Below are positions 51,708-59,937 of a stretch of DNA of 64,000 nt, piece after piece. The notes beneath the pieces are model-generated. The model worked only from the letters and a program-made list of their open reading frames with translations, made no database searches and was not told where the DNA came from. The DNA is from JAXLXE01 sp046328115 (GTDB lineage: Bacteria; Chloroflexota; UBA6077; JACCZL01). Location of the stretch: NCBI GenBank assembly GCA_046328115.1, contig JAXLXE010000003.1, positions 186,001 through 250,000 on the forward strand. Reading direction: 5' to 3'. The position numbers and the translations under genes are program-made. How positions within the stretch are numbered: position 1 is the stretch's first letter; every line of letters starts with the position of its first letter.

Positions 51708-52397
51708 TCAGTCCGCCGCCAGTGGGTCTACCAGCGGCGTCACCACCACCTCATACGAGCAGCGCAGCACCGCGCCGCTTGCCAGGTCCGTGAGCTGCGC
51801 GGTAAACGGCTCGCCGAACGCGAATCCCCCCTCGTCCGAGATCGCCGGCGTCCCGCTGAAGATCACCGCCCCCTCCAGGCTGCCCCCAAACCGCTCCAAC
51901 ATGATCCCCTGAATCTCCTCCGGCGCCAGCATCTCTCCCAACGTCCCCACCTGATACCCAGTCCGCGCCCCGGCGATCCCACGCAGCTCGATCTGGTGGA
52001 GCCGTCCGCCCACCGCGTCCAGCGGCCAGATCTGACGGGAGATCACTTTGGGACAGATCTGCTTGGAGTACGGGATGCTGGTGCGCTCCAGGGACCGATC
52101 CGTGTGATCGCTGCCGGCCGCCAGGTAGATCCGTCCGTGGTGCTGGATGATCACAAACTCAGCCTCGCCGCTCGTCTGATCACCCAGCACGTGGAAGCGG
52201 TCAGACGTGGTCAGCAGCTCAGGTGTCAGCGGGAACATCAGCGGCACCCGGGTCGGCGTCGGGATGCCGTGTGCCTGCAGTTCCTCCATGTGCGCATCGA
52301 TCCATGCTCTATCCCGCCCCGTGAAGCCGGCGATGAACAGTCGGCTCGGCTGGAGCGAGATCGTCTCCTCCGTCCCCTGGATCTGCAACGTCAGCAT
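51708..52397 (-). CDS. DUF2848 family protein
   Basis: A 229-residue DUF2848 protein. The family segments are visible: RVPLMFPLTPELLTTSD, VLGDQTSGEAEFVII, GSDHTDRSLE, SKQICPKVISRQIWPL and a C-terminal LRCSYEV. The pattern resembles fumarylacetoacetate-hydrolase-like folds, and homologues often sit beside amino-acid or amide catabolism genes, but no reaction is established. ATG start with GGTGAGGAG upstream on the minus strand and a TATACT -10 box about 40 bases upstream. Confidence 0.82.
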   Translation of the reverse strand: MLTLQIQGTEETISLQPSRLFIAGFTGRDRAWIDAHMEELQAHGIPTPTRVPLMFPLTPELLTTSDRFHVLGDQTSGEAEFVIIQHHGRIYLAAGSDHTDRSLERTSIPYSKQICPKVISRQIWPLDAVGGRLHQIELRGIAGARTGYQVGTLGEMLAPEEIQGIMLERFGGSLEGAVIFSGTPAISDEGGFAFGEPFTAQLTDLASGAVLRCSYEVVVTPLVDPLAAD

Positions 52398-52436
52398 CTG
52401 GACCGCTCCTCACCCAGCCTGTCCTGGCGAGAGCCG

Positions 52437-52442
52437 AGTATA
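52437..52442 (-). promoter_or_regulatory. -10 hexamer of the DUF2848 gene
   Basis: Minus-strand TATACT; it is flanked by CCGA and TCGG, a small inverted repeat. Confidence 0.4.
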
Positions 52443-52485
52443 TCGGAGTGCCCTAGCCCCAGACGCAATCCAGCACGTGGGATCA

Positions 52486-52493
52486 GGTACGCT
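52486..52493 (+). promoter_or_regulatory. extended -10 box of the UPF0114 gene
   Basis: GGTACGCT, 49 bases before GTG 52543. A GCCGGC-ACTA-GCCGGC hairpin (52511-52526) lies in the leader. Confidence 0.4.
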
Positions 52494-52542
52494 TTATTCC
52501 GCTAGCGAATGCCGGCACTAGCCGGCCTGGGAGAGGCGGTCG

Positions 52543-53124
52543 GTGAAATCGACCGAGGTAGACGCACCCAGCTCCGCACGACCCGCCGCCCGCCGCCGCG
52601 GCTGGCGCGGCACCGTCGAGTGGCTCCTCTGGCAGAGCCGCCTGCTGATGATCGTGGCGGTGGCTGCCAGCGCCATCGCCGCGGTCGCCGCGCTCTATCT
52701 CGCGTCGGTAGACGTGGTCGTGCTGCTGGGCATGGTCGCCGGCTATACCGACCCCGGCCTCTCTACGTCCGCTCGCCTGGATCTCCGGGCAGAGATCATT
52801 ACCGGCCTCGTCAAAGCTATCGATGGCTACCTGCTGGCGGCCATCATGCTCATCTTTTCCCTCGGCCTCTACGAGCTTTTCATCGACCGCCTCGAGCCCG
52901 CCGAAGGGTCTGACCTGGCGTCACGCTTGCTCCTCATCCGCAGCCTGGACGATCTCAAGGACCGTCTGGCCAAAGTGGTCGTGCTCATCCTCGTCGTCAA
53001 GTTCTTCCAGATGGCTCTCAAGCTGAAATTCGAGTCGCCCCTCGATCTCCTCTACCTGGGACTCGCCATTCTCTTCGTCGGCGGTGCCATCTACTTGAGC
53101 GGCCGCAAGGGCACCCACGCCTAG
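52543..53124 (+). CDS. YqhA/UPF0114 family membrane protein
   Basis: A 193-residue integral membrane protein of the UPF0114 family. Three or four TM segments: about 33-60, 85-112 (after the ARLDLRAEIITGLVKAIDGYL segment), 138-158 and 165-185. The family's RLLLIRSLDDLKDRLAKVVVLILVVKFFQ stretch is present. Function is unknown. The GTG start has AGAGG about six bases upstream. A basic 30-residue N-terminus precedes TM 1. Confidence 0.85.
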   Translation: MKSTEVDAPSSARPAARRRGWRGTVEWLLWQSRLLMIVAVAASAIAAVAALYLASVDVVVLLGMVAGYTDPGLSTSARLDLRAEIITGLVKAIDGYLLAAIMLIFSLGLYELFIDRLEPAEGSDLASRLLLIRSLDDLKDRLAKVVVLILVVKFFQMALKLKFESPLDLLYLGLAILFVGGAIYLSGRKGTHA

Positions 53125-53156
53125 CTCCTCGACGCACGAGGTCCCGGCAGAAATAC

Positions 53157-53185
53157 TTGTGCACCGTTACCCACCCTGCTAACGT
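53157..53185 (+). promoter_or_regulatory. promoter of the riboswitch-terC transcript
   Basis: TTGTGC (53157-53162), 17-base spacer, TAACGT (53180-53185) within the recurrent box GCTAACGT. The expected start, near 53192, is at the 5' edge of the aptamer. Confidence 0.6.
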
Positions 53186-53189
53186 GTAC

Positions 53190-53302
53190 GGACCGAGGGG
53201 GAGTACCTCACTCAGGCGCGCTCGTCATCACGGCTCCGGCCCGGGCGCGCCGGCCGGCAACGGCTGAGAGAGACCTTCGACTGAGCGTCCTCAGTTGGAG
53301 GT
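53190..53302 (+). promoter_or_regulatory. yybP-ykoY manganese riboswitch
   Basis: The conserved loop GGGGGAGTA (53197-53205) and the 3' consensus GAGAGAGACCTTC, ending at 53278, are both present, with a long GC-rich P3 arm between them. P1 is CGAGGG (53194-53199) with CCTTCG (53274-53279). Mn2+-bound aptamers of this class usually turn expression on and often precede TerC/MntP-type membrane proteins, as here. The expression platform is annotated separately. Confidence 0.9.
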
Positions 53303-53306
53303 TTTT
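53273..53306 (+). terminator. riboswitch expression platform: terminator that also hides the ribosome site
   Basis: A 13-bp hairpin: 53273-53285 pairs with 53290-53302, loop CGTC, two G-U wobbles. T5 follows at 53302-53306. Its 5' strand contains the P1 3' strand (ACCTTCG), so aptamer and terminator exclude each other. Its 3' strand contains the GGAGG ribosome site of terC (53297-53301). Ligand-free RNA would terminate or block translation; Mn-bound RNA would allow expression. Confidence 0.8.
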
Positions 53307-53308
53307 GT

Positions 53309-54280
53309 ATGTTGTCGCCCATCGAGTGGCCCATCTGGCTCGGCGTGGCCGGTTTCGTCCTCGTCCTGCTCCTTCTCGATCTCTTCGTGTTCCACCGGGA
53401 GGCGCACGCCGTCTCGGTGCGCGAAGCACTGGGCTGGAGCGTCGGCTGGGCCGCTTTGGGACTCGCGTTCAGCGGAGTCATCTGGCTGCTCTACGAACGC
53501 CATGGCGTCGGACTCGGCGCGGACGCCGTGGGCCAGTACCTCGCTGGCTACCTCATCGAGCTCGCGCTCTCCGTCGACAACATCTTCGTGTTCGCCGTCG
53601 TCTTCGCCTACTTCGCCGTCCCCGCCCGCTACCAGCACCGTGTCCTGTTCTGGGGAGTCGTGGGCGCCATCGTCTTCCGCGTGATCTTCATCCTCGCCGG
53701 CGCCGCCCTGCTCAAGAACTTCCACTGGATCATCTACGGCTTCGGCGCCCTGCTCGTCTTCACCGGCATCAAAATGGCCCTCGGCAAGGCAGAGCACACC
53801 CACCCAGAGCGCAACCCCGTGCTCCGTCTCATCCGCCGATTCGTCCCGCTGCTGAACGAGTACCGTGGCCAGGCCTTCTTCGTCCGCGAGGCTGGACGGC
53901 TCGCGGCAACCCCGCTCTTCGCCGTGCTCCTCGTCGTGGAGACCACGGACGTCCTCTTCGCTGTGGACTCCATCCCCGCGATCTTCTCAGTCACCGCGGA
54001 TCCGTTCATCGTCTTCAGCTCAAACGCGTTTGCCATCCTGGGTTTGCGCTCCCTGTACTTCGTTCTGGCAGACATGATGGGCCGCTTCGTGTACCTCAAG
54101 TTCGGCCTGGGCGCCGTGCTCGTCTTCGCCGGCGCGAAGATGCTGCTGAGTGAGACGCCCTACAAAGTCGACACGTGGCTGTCGCTCGAGATCATCGCGG
54201 GGATCCTGGTGGCCTCCATCGTCGTCTCACTATTAGCCACCCGCGGACTCCCGGCAACACGGGTCTTCACGGACGCGTAA
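53309..54280 (+). CDS. TerC-family membrane protein (probable Mn2+ exporter)
   Basis: A 323-residue TerC/Alx-type protein with nine or so TM segments. Signatures: ELALSVDNIFVFAVVF near residue 90 and VVETTDVLFAVDSIPAIFSVT near 215, whose conserved acidic residues are thought to handle metal. FSSNAFAILGLRSLYFVL follows. Family members such as Alx and YkoY export manganese. The yybP-ykoY riboswitch directly upstream supports a manganese role here. GGAGG with a seven-base spacer before ATG. Confidence 0.93.
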   Translation: MLSPIEWPIWLGVAGFVLVLLLLDLFVFHREAHAVSVREALGWSVGWAALGLAFSGVIWLLYERHGVGLGADAVGQYLAGYLIELALSVDNIFVFAVVFAYFAVPARYQHRVLFWGVVGAIVFRVIFILAGAALLKNFHWIIYGFGALLVFTGIKMALGKAEHTHPERNPVLRLIRRFVPLLNEYRGQAFFVREAGRLAATPLFAVLLVVETTDVLFAVDSIPAIFSVTADPFIVFSSNAFAILGLRSLYFVLADMMGRFVYLKFGLGAVLVFAGAKMLLSETPYKVDTWLSLEIIAGILVASIVVSLLATRGLPATRVFTDA

Positions 54281-54321
54281 CCGGCCGCGGGAGAGGGCGT
54301 GTCGCGCGCGATCGTCGCGCG

Positions 54322-54350
54322 TTGACACTCCCCGGCCGGGCCCTGATAAT
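54322..54350 (+). promoter_or_regulatory. near-consensus sigma-70 promoter of PP2C gene
   Basis: TTGACA (54322-54327), 17-base spacer, GATAAT (54345-54350), 31 bases before the ATG. Confidence 0.8.
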
Positions 54351-54381
54351 CCGGTTCGAGGTCCCCAGAGGTAGCGCCACG

Positions 54382-55140
54382 ATGCCGAACGCAGCACCAG
54401 CGCCCAGCATAGTCATCGCATCCAGGACCGATGTCGGAAGGCGCCGGGACCACAATGAGGACACCCTGGCGGTGTTCCAGGTCCAGGCACTGCCCGCTCG
54501 CATCGTCTGCGTCGTGGCGGATGGAATGGGCGGCCACCTGGCCGGTGAGGTTGCCAGCGAGCGTGCGGTAGACACCATCAAAGAACGACTCGCCCACGGC
54601 GCCAATGGATCCCCAAAGCGAGACCTGACCGATGCCATCGTTGCCGCGAACGCTCGCATCCGGGCTGAGGCGGCCACGGACGCGGCCAAACACGGGATGG
54701 GCAGCACCGTCGTGTGCGTGTTGCTGGAAGGCTCCCGCGCGCTGTTCGCCAACGTGGGCGACAGCCGGGGCTACGTGGTCACCGCCTCCGGCGCCGAACA
54801 AGTGACCCGCGATCACGCCTGGGTGGCTGAGCAGGTGGAGATGGGCACCATCGCCGCGGCAGACGCGGAGCGCCACCCGTATCGGCACATCCTCACCCGC
54901 TGCCTTGGCGCAGACGACAACGTAGACGTGGAGACCTACCGGGAGATTGATCTTGCCGTGGGTGATTCCGTGGTGCTTTGCTCTGATGGGCTCACGGAGC
55001 ACGTGCCAGATGACGATCTCGCGCGGGTCATGCGGGAGTCCGCCAGCGTGGATTCGGCGGCCCAGCGCCTGGTGGACCTGGCAAACGAAAACGGGGGCAG
55101 CGACAACATCTCGGTGGTGATCGCGCGTCGTGAGCGCTAA
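54382..55140 (+). CDS. PP2C-family Ser/Thr protein phosphatase
   Basis: A 252-residue cytoplasmic PPM phosphatase. The metal-binding motifs are all there: RRRDHNEDT, VCVVADGMGGH, LFANVGDSRGYV, LCSDGLTEHV and the terminal GGSDNISVV. It should reverse Hanks-type kinase phosphorylation; a kinase gene lies 1.6 kb downstream. AGAGG is about ten bases before ATG 54382. An open extension to 54175 overlaps the terC gene and the promoter and was rejected. The ThyX-like gene starts 27 bases after the stop and may be co-transcribed. Confidence 0.93.
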   Translation: MPNAAPAPSIVIASRTDVGRRRDHNEDTLAVFQVQALPARIVCVVADGMGGHLAGEVASERAVDTIKERLAHGANGSPKRDLTDAIVAANARIRAEAATDAAKHGMGSTVVCVLLEGSRALFANVGDSRGYVVTASGAEQVTRDHAWVAEQVEMGTIAAADAERHPYRHILTRCLGADDNVDVETYREIDLAVGDSVVLCSDGLTEHVPDDDLARVMRESASVDSAAQRLVDLANENGGSDNISVVIARRER

Positions 55141-55167
55141 GCTCAAACGCGGATCACAGGGGGCCTG

Positions 55168-56652
55168 ATGCGGATCTACGCGGTTGCCGGCGTCCCGCCG
55201 GAGATTCAAGCCTATGCCATGGCGCGGTACAGCCGGTCTGCCAGGTCCATGCTGGAGAGCATCGGGGAATTGTCGCGCCAGCGCGCGTCCGACTTCTTGA
55301 ACACGTTCTACTTCCAGTACGGACACCGCTCCATTGCTGACCTGGCCCACCTGGCCCTGGCCATCGAGGACATCTCGATCCTCGCGGCCACGCGCGTGGT
55401 AGACGAGAATCTCTGGGACGGCCAGGAGCGTTCAACGCGCTACCAGCAATTCCGGAAGTCCGGCTACGTGCTGCCAGGCGGTCTGCCAGGATCAAATGAG
55501 GCCAGCTTCCGCGAGACCGCGGAGGCCATGTTCGCCGCCTACGAGCAGGTCACCGATCTGCTCCTGGATGCGCTCGTGGAGCGGGTGCCGCGCCCGGCGG
55601 ACATGGAGCAGGAGATCTTCCGCCGCACGCTGCGCGCACGCGCGTTCGACGTTGCCCGCGCACTCCTCCCGCTGGCCACCCGCACCAGCCTCGGTCAGAT
55701 CGTCAGCGCCCGCGTCCTTGAGCGCCAGGTCTCTCGTCTGCTCTCCGAGCCGTATCAGGAGGTCCGCCAGATCGGTCTGGAGCTACGGGCGGCATGCGAG
55801 CGACCCGCGGAGCAGCCGCTGAACGGCGAACACGCGGACCCGTCCGCCCTGGCCCCCACCCTGGTCAAGTACGCCAACGAGAATCCGTTTCAAATCCAGT
55901 CGCGCCAGACCCTCACGGCATTGGCGGCGGCAGAGCTCGCGGGGCTGCCGGCGCCCGATCGCCGGCACGCCGTAGAGCTCGCCGCGGACGAGAGCCCATT
56001 GGATGAGACCGTAGCCACAGTCCTCTACCGCTGGGATCGGCTGGGCCACAGCTACCGCCAGGTGCAGGAGCACGTCAGAACCCTCTCCGAGTCACGCAAG
56101 CGGGAGCTATTAGCGGCGGTCACTGACTCGCGTGGCCAGCACGACGAGCTACCGCGTGAGCTCCGCGCTGGTTACGCCATCAAGCTGGACCTGCTGATGG
56201 ACTTCGGCTCATTCCGCGATCTCCACAGACACCGTCGGTGCGTCCAGATCATCCAGGAGCCCACGGCCGCGCACGGAGCAGACGCCTTCCAGGACGTGCT
56301 CGTCTGGGCGTTTGGGGACGCCCTCGCTCACGAGATGCCCACCGGCCCCGCCGCCACGGCGTACACGGGCGCGGTCAATCGCTCTCTCGCGGCCTCCGCG
56401 CAGCTCGAGCAATCCGGCGCCGTTGACGCCGCCTATCTCCTGCCACTCGCCGCCCGCACCCGCGTCCTGTTCAAGATGGACCTGGCGGAGCTCGGTTACA
56501 TCGTGGAGGAGCGCACGCCCGTAAACGGGCACTTCTCCTACCGCCGCATCGCGTGGGCCATGCGCTGCGCCGTCGCCGAGCGGTTCCCCCATCTCGTAGG
56601 CTTCATGCGCGGGGTGGATCCCGCCGAGACCATCGATCTCCTGAGACGATAG
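55168..56652 (+). CDS. double-domain ThyX-like protein
   Basis: A 494-residue protein made of two ThyX-like halves (about 1-240 and 260-494). Single-domain ThyX (about 220-250 residues) methylates dUMP to dTMP with FAD and carries RHR-x7-S-x-RY. Here the N-terminal half keeps GHRSIAD (52-58) and S89-T-R-Y92, but the RHR position reads DEN (79-81). The C-terminal half keeps RHR (354-356) but lacks S-x-RY. The signature is thus split between halves. It could assemble one composite site per chain or have a different reaction. Length twice the norm. ATG start after GGGGG. Confidence 0.8.
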   Translation: MRIYAVAGVPPEIQAYAMARYSRSARSMLESIGELSRQRASDFLNTFYFQYGHRSIADLAHLALAIEDISILAATRVVDENLWDGQERSTRYQQFRKSGYVLPGGLPGSNEASFRETAEAMFAAYEQVTDLLLDALVERVPRPADMEQEIFRRTLRARAFDVARALLPLATRTSLGQIVSARVLERQVSRLLSEPYQEVRQIGLELRAACERPAEQPLNGEHADPSALAPTLVKYANENPFQIQSRQTLTALAAAELAGLPAPDRRHAVELAADESPLDETVATVLYRWDRLGHSYRQVQEHVRTLSESRKRELLAAVTDSRGQHDELPRELRAGYAIKLDLLMDFGSFRDLHRHRRCVQIIQEPTAAHGADAFQDVLVWAFGDALAHEMPTGPAATAYTGAVNRSLAASAQLEQSGAVDAAYLLPLAARTRVLFKMDLAELGYIVEERTPVNGHFSYRRIAWAMRCAVAERFPHLVGFMRGVDPAETIDLLRR

Positions 56653-56773
56653 CGCGGGATCGTTGGTTGCCTCGGCACCGTCTAGACCCTAGGATGATCA
56701 ACCCGACACGCGCCACGCCGGCACGCAGAGCCCCCTCATCCGCGCGCGCGGAACACGGATAGCGGCACGTCCC

Positions 56774-59700
56774 ATGCCAATCCCAGAGAGCTTCGGTCAC
56801 AACGGCGCCTACCGCATCGTCTCCGTAATCGGTCGCGGTGGATTCGCCACGGTCTACAAAGCCTACCAGAGCTCGCTGGACCGCCACGTCGCCATCAAGG
56901 TCCTCCGCAGCGACATGGTGGAGGACGCCACGGGTCTCGAGCGTTTCCAGCGCGAGGCCCGTGCCGCCGCGCGGCTGAGCGGACACCAGAACATCGTCAC
57001 GATCTACGACTACGGTGAGCAGGATGGCGCCGCCTTCCTTGTACTGGAGCTCATCGAGGGCACCACACTGCACGACCGCCTGGCCCAGCCGCTGCCGTTC
57101 TCTGACGTCGATAGAATCGTCACCGGCGTCGCCGCCGCCCTGGACTACGCCCACTCCAACCAACTCGTCCATCGAGACGTGAAGCCTGGCAACGTATTAC
57201 TCAGCGAGGACGGCCGAGTCGTCCTGTCAGACTTCGGTATCGCCAAGCTGCTGGACTCCGCCACCGCGCTCACGGGCAACGTCATCGGCACCCCAGAGTA
57301 CATGTCACCAGAGCAGATCAACGGATCGGACATCGACGGCCGCAGCGATATCTACTCGCTCGGCGTGATGCTCTACCGAATGCTTACCGGCCGCGCACCC
57401 TTCTCTGGCGCGCCTATGGCCGTGCTTCACCAGCACATGACCGCCCCTCCACCGCCGATGGGAGCAAGCGTCCACGGCCGCCCCGTTCCCGAACCGGTGG
57501 AGCGCGTCGTCCAGCGATCGCTGGAGAAGGAACGGGAACGCCGCTACGACACGGCCGGCCAGATGGCCGCGGGCCTCACCCGCGCGCTCGCGCCGCTGGT
57601 CGCCGTGGAACGTGCGCTCAGCGCACTGCGCCGCGGCAATCTTGACCGGGCCGAAGAACTGGGCAACCAGTTGCTTGCCGATCCCCAGGTGCAGACGGAG
57701 GCGCGTCAGATCCTCCGCGAAGTTGAGCGACGCCACCAGCTCGCCCGTGCGAAACAGAGCGTAGCCGCCGCCGTGGAAGCCGCAGACTGGGCCGGCGCGC
57801 TCGCCGAGATCGAACGATCTCGGCTCCGTGAGATCGGCGACACCGAAGCACTCCAGCTCGTCGATCGGGCGGAGCGCGGACTGCGATCTGAGGAGGAGCG
57901 CGAGGCCAGAGAGCGTGCCGAGCGCGAGCGAGCCGAGCGTGAAGCGCGCGAGCGGCTGGCACGCGAGCAGGCCGAGCGTGAAGCGCGCGAGCGGCTGGCA
58001 CGCGAGCAGGCCGAGCGTGAAGCGCGCGAGCGGCTGGCACGCGAGCAGGCCGAGCGTGAAGAGCGCGAGCGCCTGGCGCGCGAGCAGGCCGAGCGTGAAG
58101 AGCGCGAGCGCCTGGCACGCGAGCAGGCCGAGCGCGAAGAGCGTGAACGCCTGGCACGCGAGCAGGCCGAGCGCGAAGAGCGCGAGCGCCTGGCGCGCGA
58201 GCAGGCCGAGCGCGAAGAGCGCGAGCGCCTGGCGCGCGAGCAGGCCGAGCGTGAAGAGCGCGAGCGGCTAGCACGCGAGCAGGCCGAGCACAAAGAGCGC
58301 GAGCGGCTAGCACGCGAGCAGGCCGAGCGTGAAGAGCGCGACCGCCTGGCGCGCGAGAAAGCCGAACGCGAGGAGCGTGAGCGCCTGGCACGCGAGAAAG
58401 CCGAACGCGACGAGCGCGAGCGCCTGGCACGCGAGAAAGCCGAACGCGAGGAGCGTGAGCGCCTGGCACGCGAGCAGGCCGAGCGCGAAGAGCGCGAACG
58501 CGAGGCCGCACGCCGAAGCGAGACCATGGCTGTGCCCTTCGTGAGCGAGCCCACCGCCGCGAACCTCTCACCTCACTCCAATCCCCAGCAGGACGAGGAG
58601 TCCAGCACTATCGCCGGCGTGACCATCGCCAGCCTTCCCCCGCTTCGCGAACGGTCCGCTACTGTGCAGCGAGAACGGCTCGAGGCAACCCGCGTCCAGC
58701 CGGTGGAGCCGGCCGCGCTTCACGTGACACCTGGCCAACCATCGCGTCCAGCAGGTCTCATCGCCGCCGCGATCGCCGCGGTCCTGCTCATCGCGGGTGG
58801 TGGTATCGCCTTTTCCACCGGCATGATCGGCGGCGGCACCCCTAGCCTTACCCCCACCCCCGGACAAGTCGCCGCGATCGCCCCAGCCACGGAGCCCACG
58901 CCCAGCCGCGCAACGCCCATCAGCACCACCGCCGCGGCCGCTCCGCCCACCGTGATCCCAGCGGCCGTGCCCTCCACGCCGCCCGCGGCCCCCACCACGG
59001 CACCGCCCAGCGCTCCCACCACGGCGCCGGCCAGCACTCCGCCAAACCCGCCCGCTACCAGCCCCCCCAGGCCGGTGCTCTCACCCAGGGTCGTAGCCGC
59101 CGACGGAGCGGAGATGGTCCTGATCCCGGCCGGCCCGTTCCGAATCGGCAGCGATACCGATCCCTCGGCCATGCCCGCCCACACCCTGGACCTGGCCGCC
59201 TTCTACGCGGACGTGTTTGAGGTCACAAACGCCCGCTTCGCCGCGTTTGTCGCGCAGTCAGGCTACGCGCCCAAAGGCGAGTGGCGGAAATTCTTTGACC
59301 AGACCCAGTACGACGCTGCCCACTATGATCTGCAGCGCGAGAGCCACCCGGTGGTGAACGTCACCTGGGCAGATGCAGACGCCTACTGCAAGTGGGCAAA
59401 GAAGCGTCTGCCGACAGAAGCTGAGTGGGAGAAGGCGGCCCGCGGCGCGGATGGCCGTCGCTGGCCGTGGGGAAATGAGCCCCATCCGGACTTCGCAAAC
59501 GTGGAGACCAACGATGAGAGCGGACGTGAGCCAGACACCGCGCGGGTCGGCACGTTTGCAAAGGGCGCCGGCCCGTTTGGACTCCAGGACTCCGTTGGCA
59601 ACGTCTGGGAGTGGACAGCCAGCACGCAAGTCCCGTACCCTCTCAGTCCCGCCACGGCCGCTGAATCCGCCGGCGGCGCCGCTAACAGCCCACGCGTCAC

Positions 59701-59833
59701 CAGGGGGGCGTCGTGGCTGAGCCTGCCAGACAAGTCTGAAGTCACCATTCGGCTCACTGAGCCGCCAACCAAGACCAGCAAGGACCTTGGCTTCCGCTGC
59801 GTAGCGGCGGTTGACCCGGTACCAGGGAGGTGA
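56774..59833 (+). CDS. Ser/Thr protein kinase with coiled-coil repeat, TM and FGE-like ectodomain
   Basis: A 1019-residue Hanks-type kinase. Kinase domain 13-275 is intact: GRGGFATVY, Lys in VAIKVL, HRDVKPGNVLL, SDFGIAK. Residues 387-568 are 14 copies of a 13-residue unit (RLAREQAEREERE) forming a very charged, probably continuous helix. A TM is at about 662-684, then an Ala/Thr/Pro linker (690-770) and an extracytoplasmic formylglycine-generating-enzyme-like domain (777-1010; LIPAGPFRIGSD, KRLPTEAEWEKAARG, GNVWEWT, LGFRC). The FGE active-site cysteines are absent: the RGGSW-x-C region reads RGASWLSLPDKS. The ectodomain is therefore likely a ligand-binding sensor. A PP2C gene is close by. Confidence 0.93.
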   Translation: MPIPESFGHNGAYRIVSVIGRGGFATVYKAYQSSLDRHVAIKVLRSDMVEDATGLERFQREARAAARLSGHQNIVTIYDYGEQDGAAFLVLELIEGTTLHDRLAQPLPFSDVDRIVTGVAAALDYAHSNQLVHRDVKPGNVLLSEDGRVVLSDFGIAKLLDSATALTGNVIGTPEYMSPEQINGSDIDGRSDIYSLGVMLYRMLTGRAPFSGAPMAVLHQHMTAPPPPMGASVHGRPVPEPVERVVQRSLEKERERRYDTAGQMAAGLTRALAPLVAVERALSALRRGNLDRAEELGNQLLADPQVQTEARQILREVERRHQLARAKQSVAAAVEAADWAGALAEIERSRLREIGDTEALQLVDRAERGLRSEEEREARERAERERAEREARERLAREQAEREARERLAREQAEREARERLAREQAEREERERLAREQAEREERERLAREQAEREERERLAREQAEREERERLAREQAEREERERLAREQAEREERERLAREQAEHKERERLAREQAEREERDRLAREKAEREERERLAREKAERDERERLAREKAEREERERLAREQAEREEREREAARRSETMAVPFVSEPTAANLSPHSNPQQDEESSTIAGVTIASLPPLRERSATVQRERLEATRVQPVEPAALHVTPGQPSRPAGLIAAAIAAVLLIAGGGIAFSTGMIGGGTPSLTPTPGQVAAIAPATEPTPSRATPISTTAAAAPPTVIPAAVPSTPPAAPTTAPPSAPTTAPASTPPNPPATSPPRPVLSPRVVAADGAEMVLIPAGPFRIGSDTDPSAMPAHTLDLAAFYADVFEVTNARFAAFVAQSGYAPKGEWRKFFDQTQYDAAHYDLQRESHPVVNVTWADADAYCKWAKKRLPTEAEWEKAARGADGRRWPWGNEPHPDFANVETNDESGREPDTARVGTFAKGAGPFGLQDSVGNVWEWTASTQVPYPLSPATAAESAGGAANSPRVTRGASWLSLPDKSEVTIRLTEPPTKTSKDLGFRCVAAVDPVPGR
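57932..58477 (+). repeat. 14 tandem 39-bp repeats in the kinase gene
   Basis: Fourteen consecutive 39-base units encode RLARE[QK]AEREERE-type 13-mers, followed by a partial unit. Early units read EARE and later ones EERE. One block near 58290 has HKE and another RDE, so units are similar but not identical. Copy number may vary between strains. Confidence 0.9.
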
Positions 59834-59937
59834 TCCAAGCACTCTTCCGCGTCCAGGCGATCAGACACCGTGCGTCTGCGCCACACTCAGCCACGTCAAC
59901 CTGAAGCACGTATCAATCAGGGGGTAGGAGAACGGAT

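Noticed and set aside
57618..58571. Long open frames on the opposite strand across the kinase gene
   Set aside because: They are mirror images of the 39-bp GC-rich repeats, giving only Arg/Ala/Ser-rich repeats with no start context; the sense kinase frame has clear domains.
59104..59810. The FGE-like domain as the activator of the arylsulfatase at 788-3046
   Set aside because: The domain is fused to a kinase outside the membrane and lacks the catalytic cysteines; a separate FGE must be sought elsewhere.
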